Below, piece by piece: positions 45,593 through 54,909 of a stretch of 64,000 nucleotides of DNA; positions within the stretch are counted from its first letter, which is position 1; each line of letters opens with the position of its first letter. The notes below the pieces were generated by a model. The model worked only from the letters and a program-made list of their open reading frames with translations. It was not told the origin of the DNA and did not search any database. A program made the translations under genes and the position numbers. Source of the DNA: Hyphomicrobium_A sp963722495 (GTDB lineage Bacteria; Pseudomonadota; Alphaproteobacteria; Rhizobiales; Hyphomicrobiaceae); the NCBI GenBank assembly GCA_963722495.1, contig CAVRND010000011.1, positions 372,001 to 436,000 on the forward strand, written 5' to 3'.

Positions 45593-47953
45593 ATGACGAA
45601 TCTCATTGCGCTGCCAAGCGGGACCGAGTTGGTCGGCGATTACCGCATCGAGCGAGTGCTGGGCGCCGGGGGCTTCGGCGTGACCTATCTCGCCGATGAG
45701 ATCGCCCTCGCCCGCATGGTGACGATCAAGGAATATTTCCCCAGCGATATTGCCGCGCGTGACGGCGGCATCGATGCCGCGCCGCGTTCGCAGGACTGCG
45801 CCGGGGACTACCGCTGGGGCCTCGACCGATTCATCGAGGAAGCACAGACGCTTGCCAAGTTCGACCACACGAACATCGTTCGCGTGTACCGCTACTTCCG
45901 CGCCAACAACACCGGCTACATGGTTCTCCACTTCGAGGAGGGCCAGAGCCTCAAGGGCTGGCTGAAGGGCTTGGGGCGGGCGCCGCGCCAGAAGGAGCTC
46001 GACGCCATCATCGCGCCGCTGCTCGACGCGCTGGAGCTGATCCACAAGTCGGACTTCCTGCACCGAGACATCGCGCCCGATAACATCATCATCCGCAAGT
46101 CGGGCGATCCGGTGCTCATCGACTTCGGCTCGGCACGCGGCGAGATCGCCTCGCATACCAAGACCGTGTCGGCGCTGGTCAAGCCGGGCTACAGCCCCTA
46201 CGAGCAGTATGCCGAGACGAGCCGCCAGCAGGGCCCGTGGACCGACATCTACGCGCTCGGCGGGACGCTCTATCACGCCATTACCGGCAAGCGGCCGCCT
46301 GACTCTCCCTCGCGCATGGTCAAGGACGAGCTTGTTTCGGCACGCGACGGCGCGCTCAGCTCCTATCGGGCCGGCTTCCTCAAGGCAATCGACAAGGCCT
46401 TGGCGCTCAACGTCGAAGCGCGACCGCAGTCGATCGCGGCCTGGCGTGGCGACCTGCTGGCGCCCGATCCCGTGCGTGCCAGCTGGCTGACGCGCACAAC
46501 CGACCGCCGGAAGAACCGCAAGAGGGACAAGGAAGAGGCCGAGCCGTTTGCCGCCGTTGCCACGGTGCCGATCGCGCTGTCGCCGACTGCCACGCCGCCG
46601 CCCCCGGATGCGCCGGGCCCCAAGGGCGGCCTGCTCGATTTTCTCGAGGGCTTGCGCAAGAAGCCCGATGGCGAAGCCGCGCCGGCCGCGGCGCCCGCGC
46701 CGATTCAAATCGCCGCCGCTTCGACGCCGTTACCTCAAGCTGCGACCGTGAAGCTCGAAGCGCCGCCCGCTCCGGTGCTCAAGAAGAAATCGCAGTCGAA
46801 GAAGCCGATCCCCAAAGAGCGCGCGCTTGTCGTCATCAAGTCGCCGCCGCGCCCGCGTCCGCGCCGCCTGAAGGGCAGCCGGCCGAGCTTGATGCCCATC
46901 GTCTTCAAGCTGCTCGTCGGCGTCGGAGTCGCCAGCGCCGCCGTCGCCATGCAGGATCGCTTCCCGCAGTTCGAAAGCCGCGGCTCGGCGGTGACGACGG
47001 GAATAACCACCGGCACCACCAATCCTCTACCGCAGGCGCAGATTCCCGCGCTTGTCACGCCCATCGCCGAGGTCGAGGCGCACCGCGGTTCCATCTCCGG
47101 CGCGGCCTATAGCGACGACGGCCGCCGTATCGTCACCACCGGTGCCGACGGCGCGATGAAGGTCTGGGATGCCGAGCACCGCAGTCTGGTGCGCACGATC
47201 GAGCTCGACGACGGGCCGGCGACGTCCCTTGCCCTCAGCGGCGACCGGGCACTCACTGGCCACGCCAACGGCAAGGTCGTCCTGTGGGACATCGCCCGCG
47301 CCGAGAAGATCGCCTCCGTACAGCGCAACGAGGCGAACATCTGGGCCGTCGCTTTCACCGGCGATCCGAACCGCTTTGCCACCGCCAGCCATGACTGGAA
47401 GGTTACGCTGTGGGATGCGCGCCAGGCGTCCGCCCCGCTGCAGGTGCTGGATGGCCACGAGAACTCCGTGCAATCGCTCGCTTACTCCCCGCAGCGGCTG
47501 CTGCTCGCTTCGGGCAGCGCCGACAGGACGGTGCGCGTATGGGATCTGGACACGCTGACCCTGAAGCGTTCCTACAGCGGCCCCCGCGACTTCGTCACCT
47601 CGGTTGCCTTTTCGCAAAGCGGCAAGCTGCTCGCGGCCGGCTCCCTCGACGGGCGCATACAGATCTGGTCGGTACTATCGCAGCGTCGTCTGCGTGCACT
47701 CAGCGGCCATCGGGGTCGCGTTGCCGATATCGCCTTCTCGCCATTGGGCGATCAGCTCGCCTCGGCGGGTGAGGACGGCACCGTGCGGCTGTGGGATCTG
47801 CAGCGTGGGCGCATCGTCCGCGCGCTCACCGGACACGTCGGCGGGGCCACGGCCGTCGCTTTTGCGCCGGATGGCCAGCACCTGGTTTCGGCGGGCGTCG
47901 ACGGGCGCCTGCGCCTGTGGGCAATTCCACTCGGCCAGCTCGCGCGGGAATAG
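45593..47953 (+). CDS. Ser/Thr protein kinase with transmembrane helix and WD40 propeller
   Basis: The protein has 786 residues. The N-terminal kinase domain (about 15-280) is complete: GAGGFGVTYLA, Lys in VTIKEYF, HRDIAPDNI near 158 (Ala replaces the usual Lys or Arg after the Asp) and DFGSARG near 178. A Pro/Ala-rich basic linker leads to one transmembrane helix at about 433-453 and then some seven WD40 repeats (GHRGRVADIAFSPLGDQLAS, EDGTVRLWDL), predicted outside the cytoplasm. It probably senses an envelope signal and phosphorylates FHA-associated targets; PP2C would reverse this. Confidence 0.92.
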   Translation: MTNLIALPSGTELVGDYRIERVLGAGGFGVTYLADEIALARMVTIKEYFPSDIAARDGGIDAAPRSQDCAGDYRWGLDRFIEEAQTLAKFDHTNIVRVYRYFRANNTGYMVLHFEEGQSLKGWLKGLGRAPRQKELDAIIAPLLDALELIHKSDFLHRDIAPDNIIIRKSGDPVLIDFGSARGEIASHTKTVSALVKPGYSPYEQYAETSRQQGPWTDIYALGGTLYHAITGKRPPDSPSRMVKDELVSARDGALSSYRAGFLKAIDKALALNVEARPQSIAAWRGDLLAPDPVRASWLTRTTDRRKNRKRDKEEAEPFAAVATVPIALSPTATPPPPDAPGPKGGLLDFLEGLRKKPDGEAAPAAAPAPIQIAAASTPLPQAATVKLEAPPAPVLKKKSQSKKPIPKERALVVIKSPPRPRPRRLKGSRPSLMPIVFKLLVGVGVASAAVAMQDRFPQFESRGSAVTTGITTGTTNPLPQAQIPALVTPIAEVEAHRGSISGAAYSDDGRRIVTTGADGAMKVWDAEHRSLVRTIELDDGPATSLALSGDRALTGHANGKVVLWDIARAEKIASVQRNEANIWAVAFTGDPNRFATASHDWKVTLWDARQASAPLQVLDGHENSVQSLAYSPQRLLLASGSADRTVRVWDLDTLTLKRSYSGPRDFVTSVAFSQSGKLLAAGSLDGRIQIWSVLSQRRLRALSGHRGRVADIAFSPLGDQLASAGEDGTVRLWDLQRGRIVRALTGHVGGATAVAFAPDGQHLVSAGVDGRLRLWAIPLGQLARE

Positions 47954-48118
47954 CGCGCCAGTCCCGCGCCTTAGAGCTGGCTGGTACGCGGTTGGCGATA
48001 TTTCTACGCACAGCTTGTCACGCGAGACTGCGGGCCGCAGGCGTCTGTCTCGACGCCGTCGCCGAACCGCGCAACAATGCGCCCGCCATCACAAAGAAAA
48101 AGAAGCCAAGCGGGTGCC

Positions 48119-49513
48119 ATGGACTTAGATGCTGTTCTGCTGGCCCGTCTCCAGTTCGCTTTCACCATCACGTTCCACATCATCTTCCCGAGCTTCACGA
48201 TTGGGCTCGCGGCGTTCATTGCGACGCTATTGGTGCGCTGGCGACTGACGGGGCGCGATCACCTGCATCGGCTGGCCCGCTTCTGGACCAAGATATTCGC
48301 CGTTTCTTTCGCCATGGGCGTCGTGTCCGGCATCGTCCTGTCGTACCAGTTCGGCACCAACTGGAGCAATTTCTCGGTCGTCGTCGGCAACGTGCTGGGG
48401 CCGCTGCTCGGCTACGAGGTGCTGACGGCGTTCTTCCTCGAAGCGACCTTCCTCGGCATCATGTTGTTCGGCTGGCAGCGCGTGCCGCCCAACCTGCATG
48501 TGCTGGCGGCTATTCTGGTCGCCGTTGGCACCTCGCTTTCCGCCTTCTGGATTCTCGCCGCCAACAGCTGGATGCAGACGCCGGCCGGGCATGAGGTGAT
48601 CAACGGCATCGCCTATCCAGTCGACTGGATAGCGATCATTTTTAATCCGAGCTTCCCCTACCGCTTTTCCCACATGTTCACCGCCGCCTACCTCACGACC
48701 TCGCTCGTCGTGCTGGCGGTCGGCGCGCGCTATCTGGTCAAGGGCCGCTTCCCCGAGGAGGCCAAGACCATGATGCGCATGGGCCTAGGCATGGTCGCCA
48801 TCCTGGCGCCGCTGCAGGTCTTTCTCGGCGATCAGCACGGCCTCAACACGGCCAAGTATCAGCCGGCCAAGCTGGCGGCGATCGAGAGCCATTGGGACGG
48901 GACGAAGCCGGCGCCGCTGGTCTTGTTCGCCATTCCCAACTCGGCCGAGGAACGCAACGACTACGAGATCGCTATCCCGGGCCTCGCCAGCCTCATCCTC
49001 AAGCATGACAGCGAGGGGCTGTTCCCCGGTCTGAAGCAGTTCCCGCCATCCGAGCGCCCACCGATCTTCCCCGTCTTCATCGCCTTCCGCATCATGGTCG
49101 GCCTCGGCGTGTTGATGCTGTTGACCGGCTTTGTCGGCGCCTACCTGTGGGCGCGCGGGCGGCTCTTCGAAACACGCTGGTATCTGCAGGCGACGCAGTA
49201 CGTCTGGCCGATGGGCTTCATCGCTATCCTTGCCGGCTGGTACACCACCGAGATCGGGCGTCAGCCGTGGATCGCGCACGGCATATTGCGCACGGCCGAC
49301 GCAGCCTCGCCGGTCCACGCCGGGGCGGTGCTGACGACGTTGATCCTCTTCGTCATCGTCTACGGCGTCGTGTTCTCGATGGGCATCTACTACATCAACC
49401 GCCTGATCGAATACGGACCCAAAGGCACCGCAGCCGCACCGCCCGATGGCGTGCCTTCACGTCCGCTCACCGCAGCCGAACCCGCCGCGCACGACGCCAT
49501 CGAGGGGACCTAG
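48119..49513 (+). CDS. cydA: Cytochrome bd-type quinol oxidase subunit I (CIO-like)
   Basis: The protein has 464 residues and about nine transmembrane helices. The N-terminus LLARLQFAFTITFHIIFPSF carries the haem ligand His, with GYEVLTAFFLEATFLGIMLF (haem b595/d acidic residues) and GWYTTEIGRQPW conserved. The Q loop is short, as in cyanide-insensitive oxidases. It reduces O2 with quinol at low oxygen or under respiratory stress. Its TAG stop is taken from element A4. Confidence 0.95.
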   Translation: MDLDAVLLARLQFAFTITFHIIFPSFTIGLAAFIATLLVRWRLTGRDHLHRLARFWTKIFAVSFAMGVVSGIVLSYQFGTNWSNFSVVVGNVLGPLLGYEVLTAFFLEATFLGIMLFGWQRVPPNLHVLAAILVAVGTSLSAFWILAANSWMQTPAGHEVINGIAYPVDWIAIIFNPSFPYRFSHMFTAAYLTTSLVVLAVGARYLVKGRFPEEAKTMMRMGLGMVAILAPLQVFLGDQHGLNTAKYQPAKLAAIESHWDGTKPAPLVLFAIPNSAEERNDYEIAIPGLASLILKHDSEGLFPGLKQFPPSERPPIFPVFIAFRIMVGLGVLMLLTGFVGAYLWARGRLFETRWYLQATQYVWPMGFIAILAGWYTTEIGRQPWIAHGILRTADAASPVHAGAVLTTLILFVIVYGVVFSMGIYYINRLIEYGPKGTAAAPPDGVPSRPLTAAEPAAHDAIEGT

Positions 49514-49585
49514 TGTGATGATCGAGAAATTCGCCGTCATAGGTGGCACGGGATCGAGCGAATTTCTCGATCTGAATCACACTAG
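49510..49585 (+). repeat. Element A4: palindromic repeat A, full length
   Basis: 76 bp bounded by CTAG. Left arm CTAGTGTGATGATCGAGAAA and right arm GATCTGAATCACACTAG pair fully except for the 3-nt TGA bulge on the right. The first CTAG provides the cydA stop codon. Confidence 0.95.
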
Positions 49586-49598
49586 CGAAGCTACGATT

Positions 49599-49676
49599 CT
49601 AGTGTCCCTTATGATTCCGAAGCTCGCTCGCCAACCTAGCCGCCATCTCTGGCGAGCTTCGCAATCGGGACACTAG
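49599..49676 (+). repeat. Element B2: palindromic repeat B, divergent full-length copy
   Basis: 78 bp bounded by CTAG. Left arm CTAGTGTCCCTTATGATTCC and right arm GCAATCGGGACACTAG; inner stem GAAGCTCGC/GCGAGCTTC. Extra bases (TTAT) on the left arm stand where other B copies carry TCA. The cydB ATG follows two bases later. Confidence 0.93.
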
Positions 49677-49678
49677 CC

Positions 49679-50692
49679 ATGGACGCAATCGCCTATTGGC
49701 TGCCGGTCGTCTGGGCCGCGATCATCGGCATCGCCGTCGCGCTGTACGTCATCCTCGACGGCTTCGACTTGGGGCTCGGCATCCTCTTCCCCTTCACGCC
49801 GGAGGAAGAGCGTCGTGATGTGATGATGAACTCGGTGGCGCCCTTCTGGGACGGCAACGAGACGTGGCTGGTGCTCGGCGGCGGTGGTTTGCTGGTCGCC
49901 TTCCCGCTTGCCTACGCGGTGATCATGCCGGCGCTCTACCTGCCGATCATCATCATGCTTCTGGGCCTCATCTTTCGCGGAGTCGCCTTCGAGTTCCGCT
50001 GGACGGCGAAGCCCAGCCACGAATTTTGGGACAACGCCTTCGCCTACGGCTCCATCGTCGCCACGTTCATGCAGGGCGTCGTGCTCGGCGGCTACGTGCA
50101 GGGCATCAACGTGCAGAACAACCAGTTCGCCGGCGGCACGTTCGACTGGTTCGCGCCCTTCCCGCTGTTCACCGGCGTGGCGCTCCTTGTCGGCTACGCG
50201 CTGCTGGGCACGACCTGGCTCGTCATGAAGACGGAAGGCGAGCTGGCGGTGAACGCGCGGCGCTGGGCGAAGTACCTGCTGTTCGCCGTGCTCGTCATCA
50301 TGGTCATCATCAGCCTGTGGACGCCCCTCGCCTTCGATCGCATCGCCGATCGCTGGTTTACATGGCCGAACATTCTCTACCTCTCGCCGGTGCCGCTGTT
50401 GACCGGTGCGGCGGCCTTCGCGTGCTGGTACGGACTGACAACCGGCCGCGAGATCATGCCGTTCCTATCGGCGGTGTCGCTGTTCCTGCTCGGCTTCATC
50501 GGGCTGGGCATTTCCACGGTGCCGTATCTCGTGCCGCCGACGCTGACCTTCTGGGATGCCGCGGCGGTCCCGAGCTCGCAGATTTTCATGCTCGTCGGGA
50601 CGCTCATCATGCTGCCGATGATCCTCGGCTACACGGTGTTCGTCTATTGGACGTTCCGTGGAAAGGTGCGCGAGGGCGAGGGGTATCACTGA
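49679..50692 (+). CDS. cydB: Cytochrome bd-type quinol oxidase subunit II (CIO-like)
   Basis: The protein has 337 residues and eight or nine transmembrane helices (LYVILDGFDLGLGILFPF, APFWDGNETWLVLGGGGLL, IMLPMILGYTVFVYWTFRGK). It pairs with subunit I in the oxidase. The ATG lies two bases beyond element B2; the only upstream sequence is the repeat arm, so there is no normal ribosome binding site and translation may depend on the repeat hairpin. Confidence 0.95.
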   Translation: MDAIAYWLPVVWAAIIGIAVALYVILDGFDLGLGILFPFTPEEERRDVMMNSVAPFWDGNETWLVLGGGGLLVAFPLAYAVIMPALYLPIIIMLLGLIFRGVAFEFRWTAKPSHEFWDNAFAYGSIVATFMQGVVLGGYVQGINVQNNQFAGGTFDWFAPFPLFTGVALLVGYALLGTTWLVMKTEGELAVNARRWAKYLLFAVLVIMVIISLWTPLAFDRIADRWFTWPNILYLSPVPLLTGAAAFACWYGLTTGREIMPFLSAVSLFLLGFIGLGISTVPYLVPPTLTFWDAAAVPSSQIFMLVGTLIMLPMILGYTVFVYWTFRGKVREGEGYH

Positions 50693-50823
50693 GACGCCGG
50701 CTCGTTCAGACTTTCCGGGGGGTCAAAGCCCTGCCATCATCCGTTTGCAGGGTCTAAACCCTCGATTCGCTGCGGCGGCAGCGCCGCCGTCGCTCATTTG
50801 AAAGCATCGATATCGGAGGCCGC

Positions 50824-52311
50824 ATGCTCGGCTGGCGCAAACGCAACGATGGCTTTGAATGGCGTGACTACGTGCGCACGACGATCCTCGTGCGGCGCAG
50901 GCATCGACGCGACCGCGTTGGTGAAGCTCGCAAGGCGGCGGTCGAAAATCTCAAGGCCGCCGGCCAGCGTGGCGCGGTGGTAGGCGCCGAAGGCGCCAAG
51001 GCGGTGGGTCGCGGCGCCGTGCATGCCGGTCAGCAAGGCGCGATGATGAGCGTCGCCGGAGCCAAGGCGATGGGACGCGGCGCGATTCATTACGGGCAGC
51101 GTGGCGCAATGATGGGCTTCGCCGGGGCGAAGGCCGCCGGCAGTAGGCTGCGCGCCGGAATCCCGGTTGCCGGTTCCTTCCTGCAGCGCTTCGGCGCGAC
51201 CATGATCAACGCGATTGCCTATGCGTGGGCGGTGCTGCGCACGACAGGTGGCATCGTCGCCGACTACACCGCGCCGATGTTCGCGCCGGTTGGTCGCTCG
51301 CTACGCCAGCCGAGCATCCGCTTGCCGCTGCTCATCGCCGGTTCCGTGGCGCTGCTGGGCGGAATCATCCGCGCATTCGCCAATGGGTTCGAGCGCGACA
51401 CCTTGATCGCGCTCGCGATCGGCATCGTCATCCTCGGCGCGCTGGCGCTCGCGCACGCTGGTGCCGGCTTGCCTGTCTGGCTCGCCTCCCCTATGGCGTC
51501 GGCTCGCGGTGGAGTGCGCGGACGTTTCCGTGGCATCACCGACAAGCCGTTGGTGCAAGGCGCCGTTGCCGTCGTGGCGTTGGCCGTGCTCGCCGCTGGT
51601 GCCGTGACAGCCTGGCGCTCCACTCCCAGTGCGTCCCTGACAACGGCGAGTGTGTCGCGTCAGGAGCGGCGCGAAGCGGAGCGCGAGGAAGCGCGCGAGG
51701 CTGCTGCGAGTGGCGATGTCGAAGGGCGCGGTACGGCCGTCTCCGGCGACACCCTGCGCGTCGGCGCGACGACGGTTCGTCTCAACGGCATCGAAGCACC
51801 AGAGCCCGATCAGACGTGTGTCGCCGCCGACGGTAGCGAATGGTCGTGTGGGCAGAAGGCGAAGCAGGCACTGGCCCGCATCTTAAGCAACGGCCGCGTC
51901 ACCTGCGATGTCTCGGGCACCTCCGACGGGCACAGCAGCGGCGACTGCAAAGTCGGCGAACTCGACGTGGCGGCGGAGCTCGTGCGCGGCGGACACGTAT
52001 TCGCCGCCAGCGGGCTGTTCGCGTCGTATAGCGGCATCGAAGAAGAGGCGCGCACGAACAAGGCGGGCATTTGGGGTGGAAAGGCCACGCGCCCCTCCGA
52101 CTATCGCGCGCAAAAGTGGGACGAGGCCAAGCGCGAGGCGCCTGACGGCTGTCCCATCAAGGGCAGCGTGCGCGGCAGCCGGCGTTACTACATCGTGCCG
52201 TGGGCTCGCGGCTACGAGCGCGTGCAGGTGAGCCGCAGTCGCGGTGGGCGCTGGTTCTGCTCCGAAACTGAAGCGCAGGAAGCCGGGTTTAAACCGGCTG
52301 AGCAATCGTAA
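50824..52311 (+). CDS. Membrane protein with internal repeats and SNase-like domain
   Basis: The protein has 495 residues. Residues about 45-105 contain three related 20-residue units rich in Gly and Ala (QRGAVVGAEGAKAVGRGAVH, QQGAMMSVAGAKAMGRGAIH, QRGAMMGFAGAKAAG). Three hydrophobic helices follow (about 165-262). After a charged linker a thermonuclease-like domain occupies about 300-430 (GTAVSGDTLRVGATTVRLNG, then GQKAKQALARIL, GIWGGKATRPSDYRAQKW), and a C-terminal part has a Cys pair (DGCPIKGSV, RWFCSETEAQEAGF). The nuclease part is probably outside the membrane. A second SNase-like protein is encoded at 1.0-2.0 kb. Confidence 0.82.
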   Translation: MLGWRKRNDGFEWRDYVRTTILVRRRHRRDRVGEARKAAVENLKAAGQRGAVVGAEGAKAVGRGAVHAGQQGAMMSVAGAKAMGRGAIHYGQRGAMMGFAGAKAAGSRLRAGIPVAGSFLQRFGATMINAIAYAWAVLRTTGGIVADYTAPMFAPVGRSLRQPSIRLPLLIAGSVALLGGIIRAFANGFERDTLIALAIGIVILGALALAHAGAGLPVWLASPMASARGGVRGRFRGITDKPLVQGAVAVVALAVLAAGAVTAWRSTPSASLTTASVSRQERREAEREEAREAAASGDVEGRGTAVSGDTLRVGATTVRLNGIEAPEPDQTCVAADGSEWSCGQKAKQALARILSNGRVTCDVSGTSDGHSSGDCKVGELDVAAELVRGGHVFAASGLFASYSGIEEEARTNKAGIWGGKATRPSDYRAQKWDEAKREAPDGCPIKGSVRGSRRYYIVPWARGYERVQVSRSRGGRWFCSETEAQEAGFKPAEQS

Positions 52312-52336
52312 AATCAAAGGGATGCTGGAAAAGGAA

Positions 52337-52366
52337 AGCCCGCGCTCCGGGGGAAGAGCGCGGGCT
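52337..52366. terminator. Strong hairpin after the SNase-membrane gene
   Basis: AGCCCGCGCT pairs perfectly with AGCGCGGGCT (10 bp) around an 8-to-10-base loop, 25 bp after the stop. There is no T run. It is a likely transcript end or stabiliser. Confidence 0.55.
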
Positions 52367-52596
52367 GCGATGCGTGACGCCACTTAGGGGGGACAGGTGG
52401 GAGGGCGCCACGTTCGAAATGTTATTCAACACGATGGCGGTCGTTTTTGCAAGGTGTCCCGCGGGCCTTTCTCCTAACAGTTAAGAAACAACTTACAATG
52501 GCGTAATGTTTTAAGCCTATGCCGACAGTTTCCCTGCGGTGCACAATGCGCTATTTGCCCACGAATATTGGGCGAATACACGGGTCTTGCAGCACA

Positions 52597-53622
52597 TTAC
52601 GAAAACTCCCGGTCAATGGGTCGCACGGCGACGTCGGTAAGTCCGCTGCTGCGCACAACGGTCGCCGTGACGTCCCTGCCGATGCGGCGTTCGTCGAGCA
52701 TGCGGAATAGGTCGTCGACGCCTGTTACGGCCTCGCCGTCGAGCCGTACCAGGATATCGCCGGTCTTGAGGCCGGCGCTGCTGGCGGGGCTATCGGCTTG
52801 CACCTCGCGGATGCGCACTGCGCTTTGCTGCGACAGACCCGCCCGATAGGCGATGCGTGCGGGCAGCGACATCTGCTCCGCGACGATGCCAATCCGCGCA
52901 CGCCGCACGCGTCCGTGCGCAAGGATCTGTGTCAGCGCGTGCAGTGCCGTGTTTGACGCGACGGAAAAGCAGATGCCCTGCGCTCCCATGATCACCGCCG
53001 TGTTGATGCCAATGACCTCGCCGGCGGAATTGGCCAGCGGCCCGCCCGAGTTGCCCGGGTTGAGCGCCGCATCCGTTTGGATGACGTCCCCGATCAGGCG
53101 ACCGTTCTGCGCCCGTAGCGAGCGCCCGACGGCGCTGACGATGCCGGCCGTCACGGTCGACTGAAAGCCGAGCGGATTGCCGATAGCGATGGCGATCTGG
53201 CCGGCACGCACGGCCTTGGAATTCGCAAGGCGCGCCACCGGCAACGTCTCGCCCGTCTCGCCGCGCAGGACGGCAAGGTCCGTGTCCGCGTCGCGGCCGA
53301 GAGCCCGCGCACCGAATTTGCGACCGTCCGACAGCGACACGGTGATTTCCTTGGCGCCGTCGATCACGTGGTTGTTGGTGAGGATCAGCCCGTCGGGCGA
53401 GACGACCACCCCTGAGCCGGAGCCTTCGGCGCGGCGGCCGTTGCGCGCGCCCGCGACTGCAACGTGCACGACGGCGGGCGCCACCGCGTCGACGACGTCG
53501 ACCACGGCGCGCGAATAGGAATCGAGCAGTTCATGGTCAGGCAGCGTACCGGCGGCAGCGGGGCCGGCGGGAATGCCGCTGCTCGGCTGCGCAGAACCCA
53601 AAAAGCCTAGGACGTTTCGCAT
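52597..53622 (-). CDS. HtrA/Deg-type serine protease with PDZ domain
   Basis: The protein has 341 residues from the ATG at 53622 (AGGGGAG site); a much longer open frame upstream is not coding-like. The catalytic triad is visible: His85 (LTNNHVID), Asp115 (DADTDLAVLR) and Ser192 (NPGNSGGPL). A PDZ domain follows at about 255-335 (SPASSAGLKTGDILVRLDGE). No signal peptide is evident, only a short Gly/Pro/Ala N-terminus, unlike periplasmic DegP. Thus it may act in the cytoplasm or leave by another route. Confidence 0.88.
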   Translation of the reverse strand: MRNVLGFLGSAQPSSGIPAGPAAAGTLPDHELLDSYSRAVVDVVDAVAPAVVHVAVAGARNGRRAEGSGSGVVVSPDGLILTNNHVIDGAKEITVSLSDGRKFGARALGRDADTDLAVLRGETGETLPVARLANSKAVRAGQIAIAIGNPLGFQSTVTAGIVSAVGRSLRAQNGRLIGDVIQTDAALNPGNSGGPLANSAGEVIGINTAVIMGAQGICFSVASNTALHALTQILAHGRVRRARIGIVAEQMSLPARIAYRAGLSQQSAVRIREVQADSPASSAGLKTGDILVRLDGEAVTGVDDLFRMLDERRIGRDVTATVVRSSGLTDVAVRPIDREFS

Positions 53623-53738
53623 GTTGGTCTCCCCTTGCGCGTCGATCGGCCCGGAGACCGCCAACGCATCGTGCTCTGATATGGGGAGGGTGGGATGCGG
53701 TTGGAAAGGGTGGGGCCTGCACGGCGGTTCGGGCGCGT

Positions 53739-54581
53739 CTACCGCCAGGCGATCTCGATCGGTGACAGCAGGATCGTACCGGGCTCGGCGGGAAGGTCGC
53801 GATAGCCGATGGCAACGAGCACGCCGCTCAGCATCGCCTTGGCATCCTTGCGCAACGGCAGATGCATGTCTTTTGAGAACAGGCTGCCGTCGATCCACAG
53901 CCGCCCGACGCCGTTCGCTTCGCCGGGGGCGTTCAGAACGACTTCCTGCTCGACTTTGGTCCAGCGTCCAAGCGGCAACGAATATTTGGAGTCGACACTG
54001 GGATGGCGCTCGCCACCTTCGACGGAGGCGCCGATCGAGGGTTTGCCGTCGGCATTCCATTCGGGACGCACCGAAAGCTTATTGTCCACCATCCGCTGTC
54101 CCGGCGCAGTCGCTTCGCCGCCGAACACTCCCGGAAGCGTGCCGCCGCCGCCGAAGTCGAACTTTTCAGGCAGCCAGATGCTGTAGGTGAGGCAGGCCGC
54201 ACTAGCGCCGGCCATGCCGGGTGGCGACCAAAAGAACTCGATGCCGTTGCGCGCCGAGGCATCTTTGTCGGCACTGGCGGGCAGTTTGCGCAGCTTGACC
54301 TCCAGAGCGTCGGACGAAGGTCCCCCCTCGGCAGGAACGACGCGCGCATTGTCGACAACGCCGAGGTCGCGCAATCCCACACGCGCCTGCAGCTCGATTG
54401 CGGTCAGCGGCTTGCCGGCGCCCGTCTGCAGCGAAAAGCGCACCGGCGCCGGATAGCGCCCGCTGCAAGCCTGCTCGACCTCAGTGACGAACGACGCGTA
54501 GAGGACGTAGCCGACGACGAGGGCGGCTACCAATGCGCCGCCGATGTTGATGAGTTGATTGAGCTGCCTAGGGTTCTGCAT
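53739..54581 (-). CDS. Membrane-anchored protein with polysaccharide-lyase-14-like fold
   Basis: About 280 residues from the ATG at 54581. One N-terminal transmembrane helix (INIGGALVAALVVGYVLYAS) anchors an outer domain. The stretch CLTYSIWLPEKFDFGGGGTL then PGVFGG resembles the core strand and GGKLPGLFGG motif of PL14-like lectin-fold proteins, and GRWTKVEQEVVLNAPG fits the same fold. Catalytic residues cannot be judged. Divergent from the next exported-protein gene. Confidence 0.65.
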   Translation of the reverse strand: MQNPRQLNQLINIGGALVAALVVGYVLYASFVTEVEQACSGRYPAPVRFSLQTGAGKPLTAIELQARVGLRDLGVVDNARVVPAEGGPSSDALEVKLRKLPASADKDASARNGIEFFWSPPGMAGASAACLTYSIWLPEKFDFGGGGTLPGVFGGEATAPGQRMVDNKLSVRPEWNADGKPSIGASVEGGERHPSVDSKYSLPLGRWTKVEQEVVLNAPGEANGVGRLWIDGSLFSKDMHLPLRKDAKAMLSGVLVAIGYRDLPAEPGTILLSPIEIAWR

Positions 54582-54909
54582 GACCTGGGGGTCCGCTGCT
54601 CGGGGCAGCTTGGAGGTGAGCTGTGAGTCGCCGGCGCAACTCGTCTTGCAGTACACCCTTCGCGTTAAAATCCGCCTTTGCGGGGGGCGTCGTATCGGAC
54701 GGGCTCAACCCAAGTGCGCGACCCGCGGCGTCCAGGGGGCAACCGGCGCACCTGCCCGCCTGATTTTGCGCCAGTTTGAAGGGGCATTGTTGCCGTTGCG
54801 AGGGGATTACTCGACTACGGTGTCTTTTGTTGCCGCGCGTACTGAGCTAATAAGCACCCGCTGTGAGCGATTTCTCAGTGCGCGTCGTCGCCAATCAGGG
54901 GAGAGGTTC
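54582..54909. other. Intergenic gap between divergent genes
   Basis: 328 bp. AT-richer stretches around 54800-54870 (for instance TACTGAGCTAATAAGC) may hold promoters, but I see no repeat, operator or gene I can support. Confidence 0.4.
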
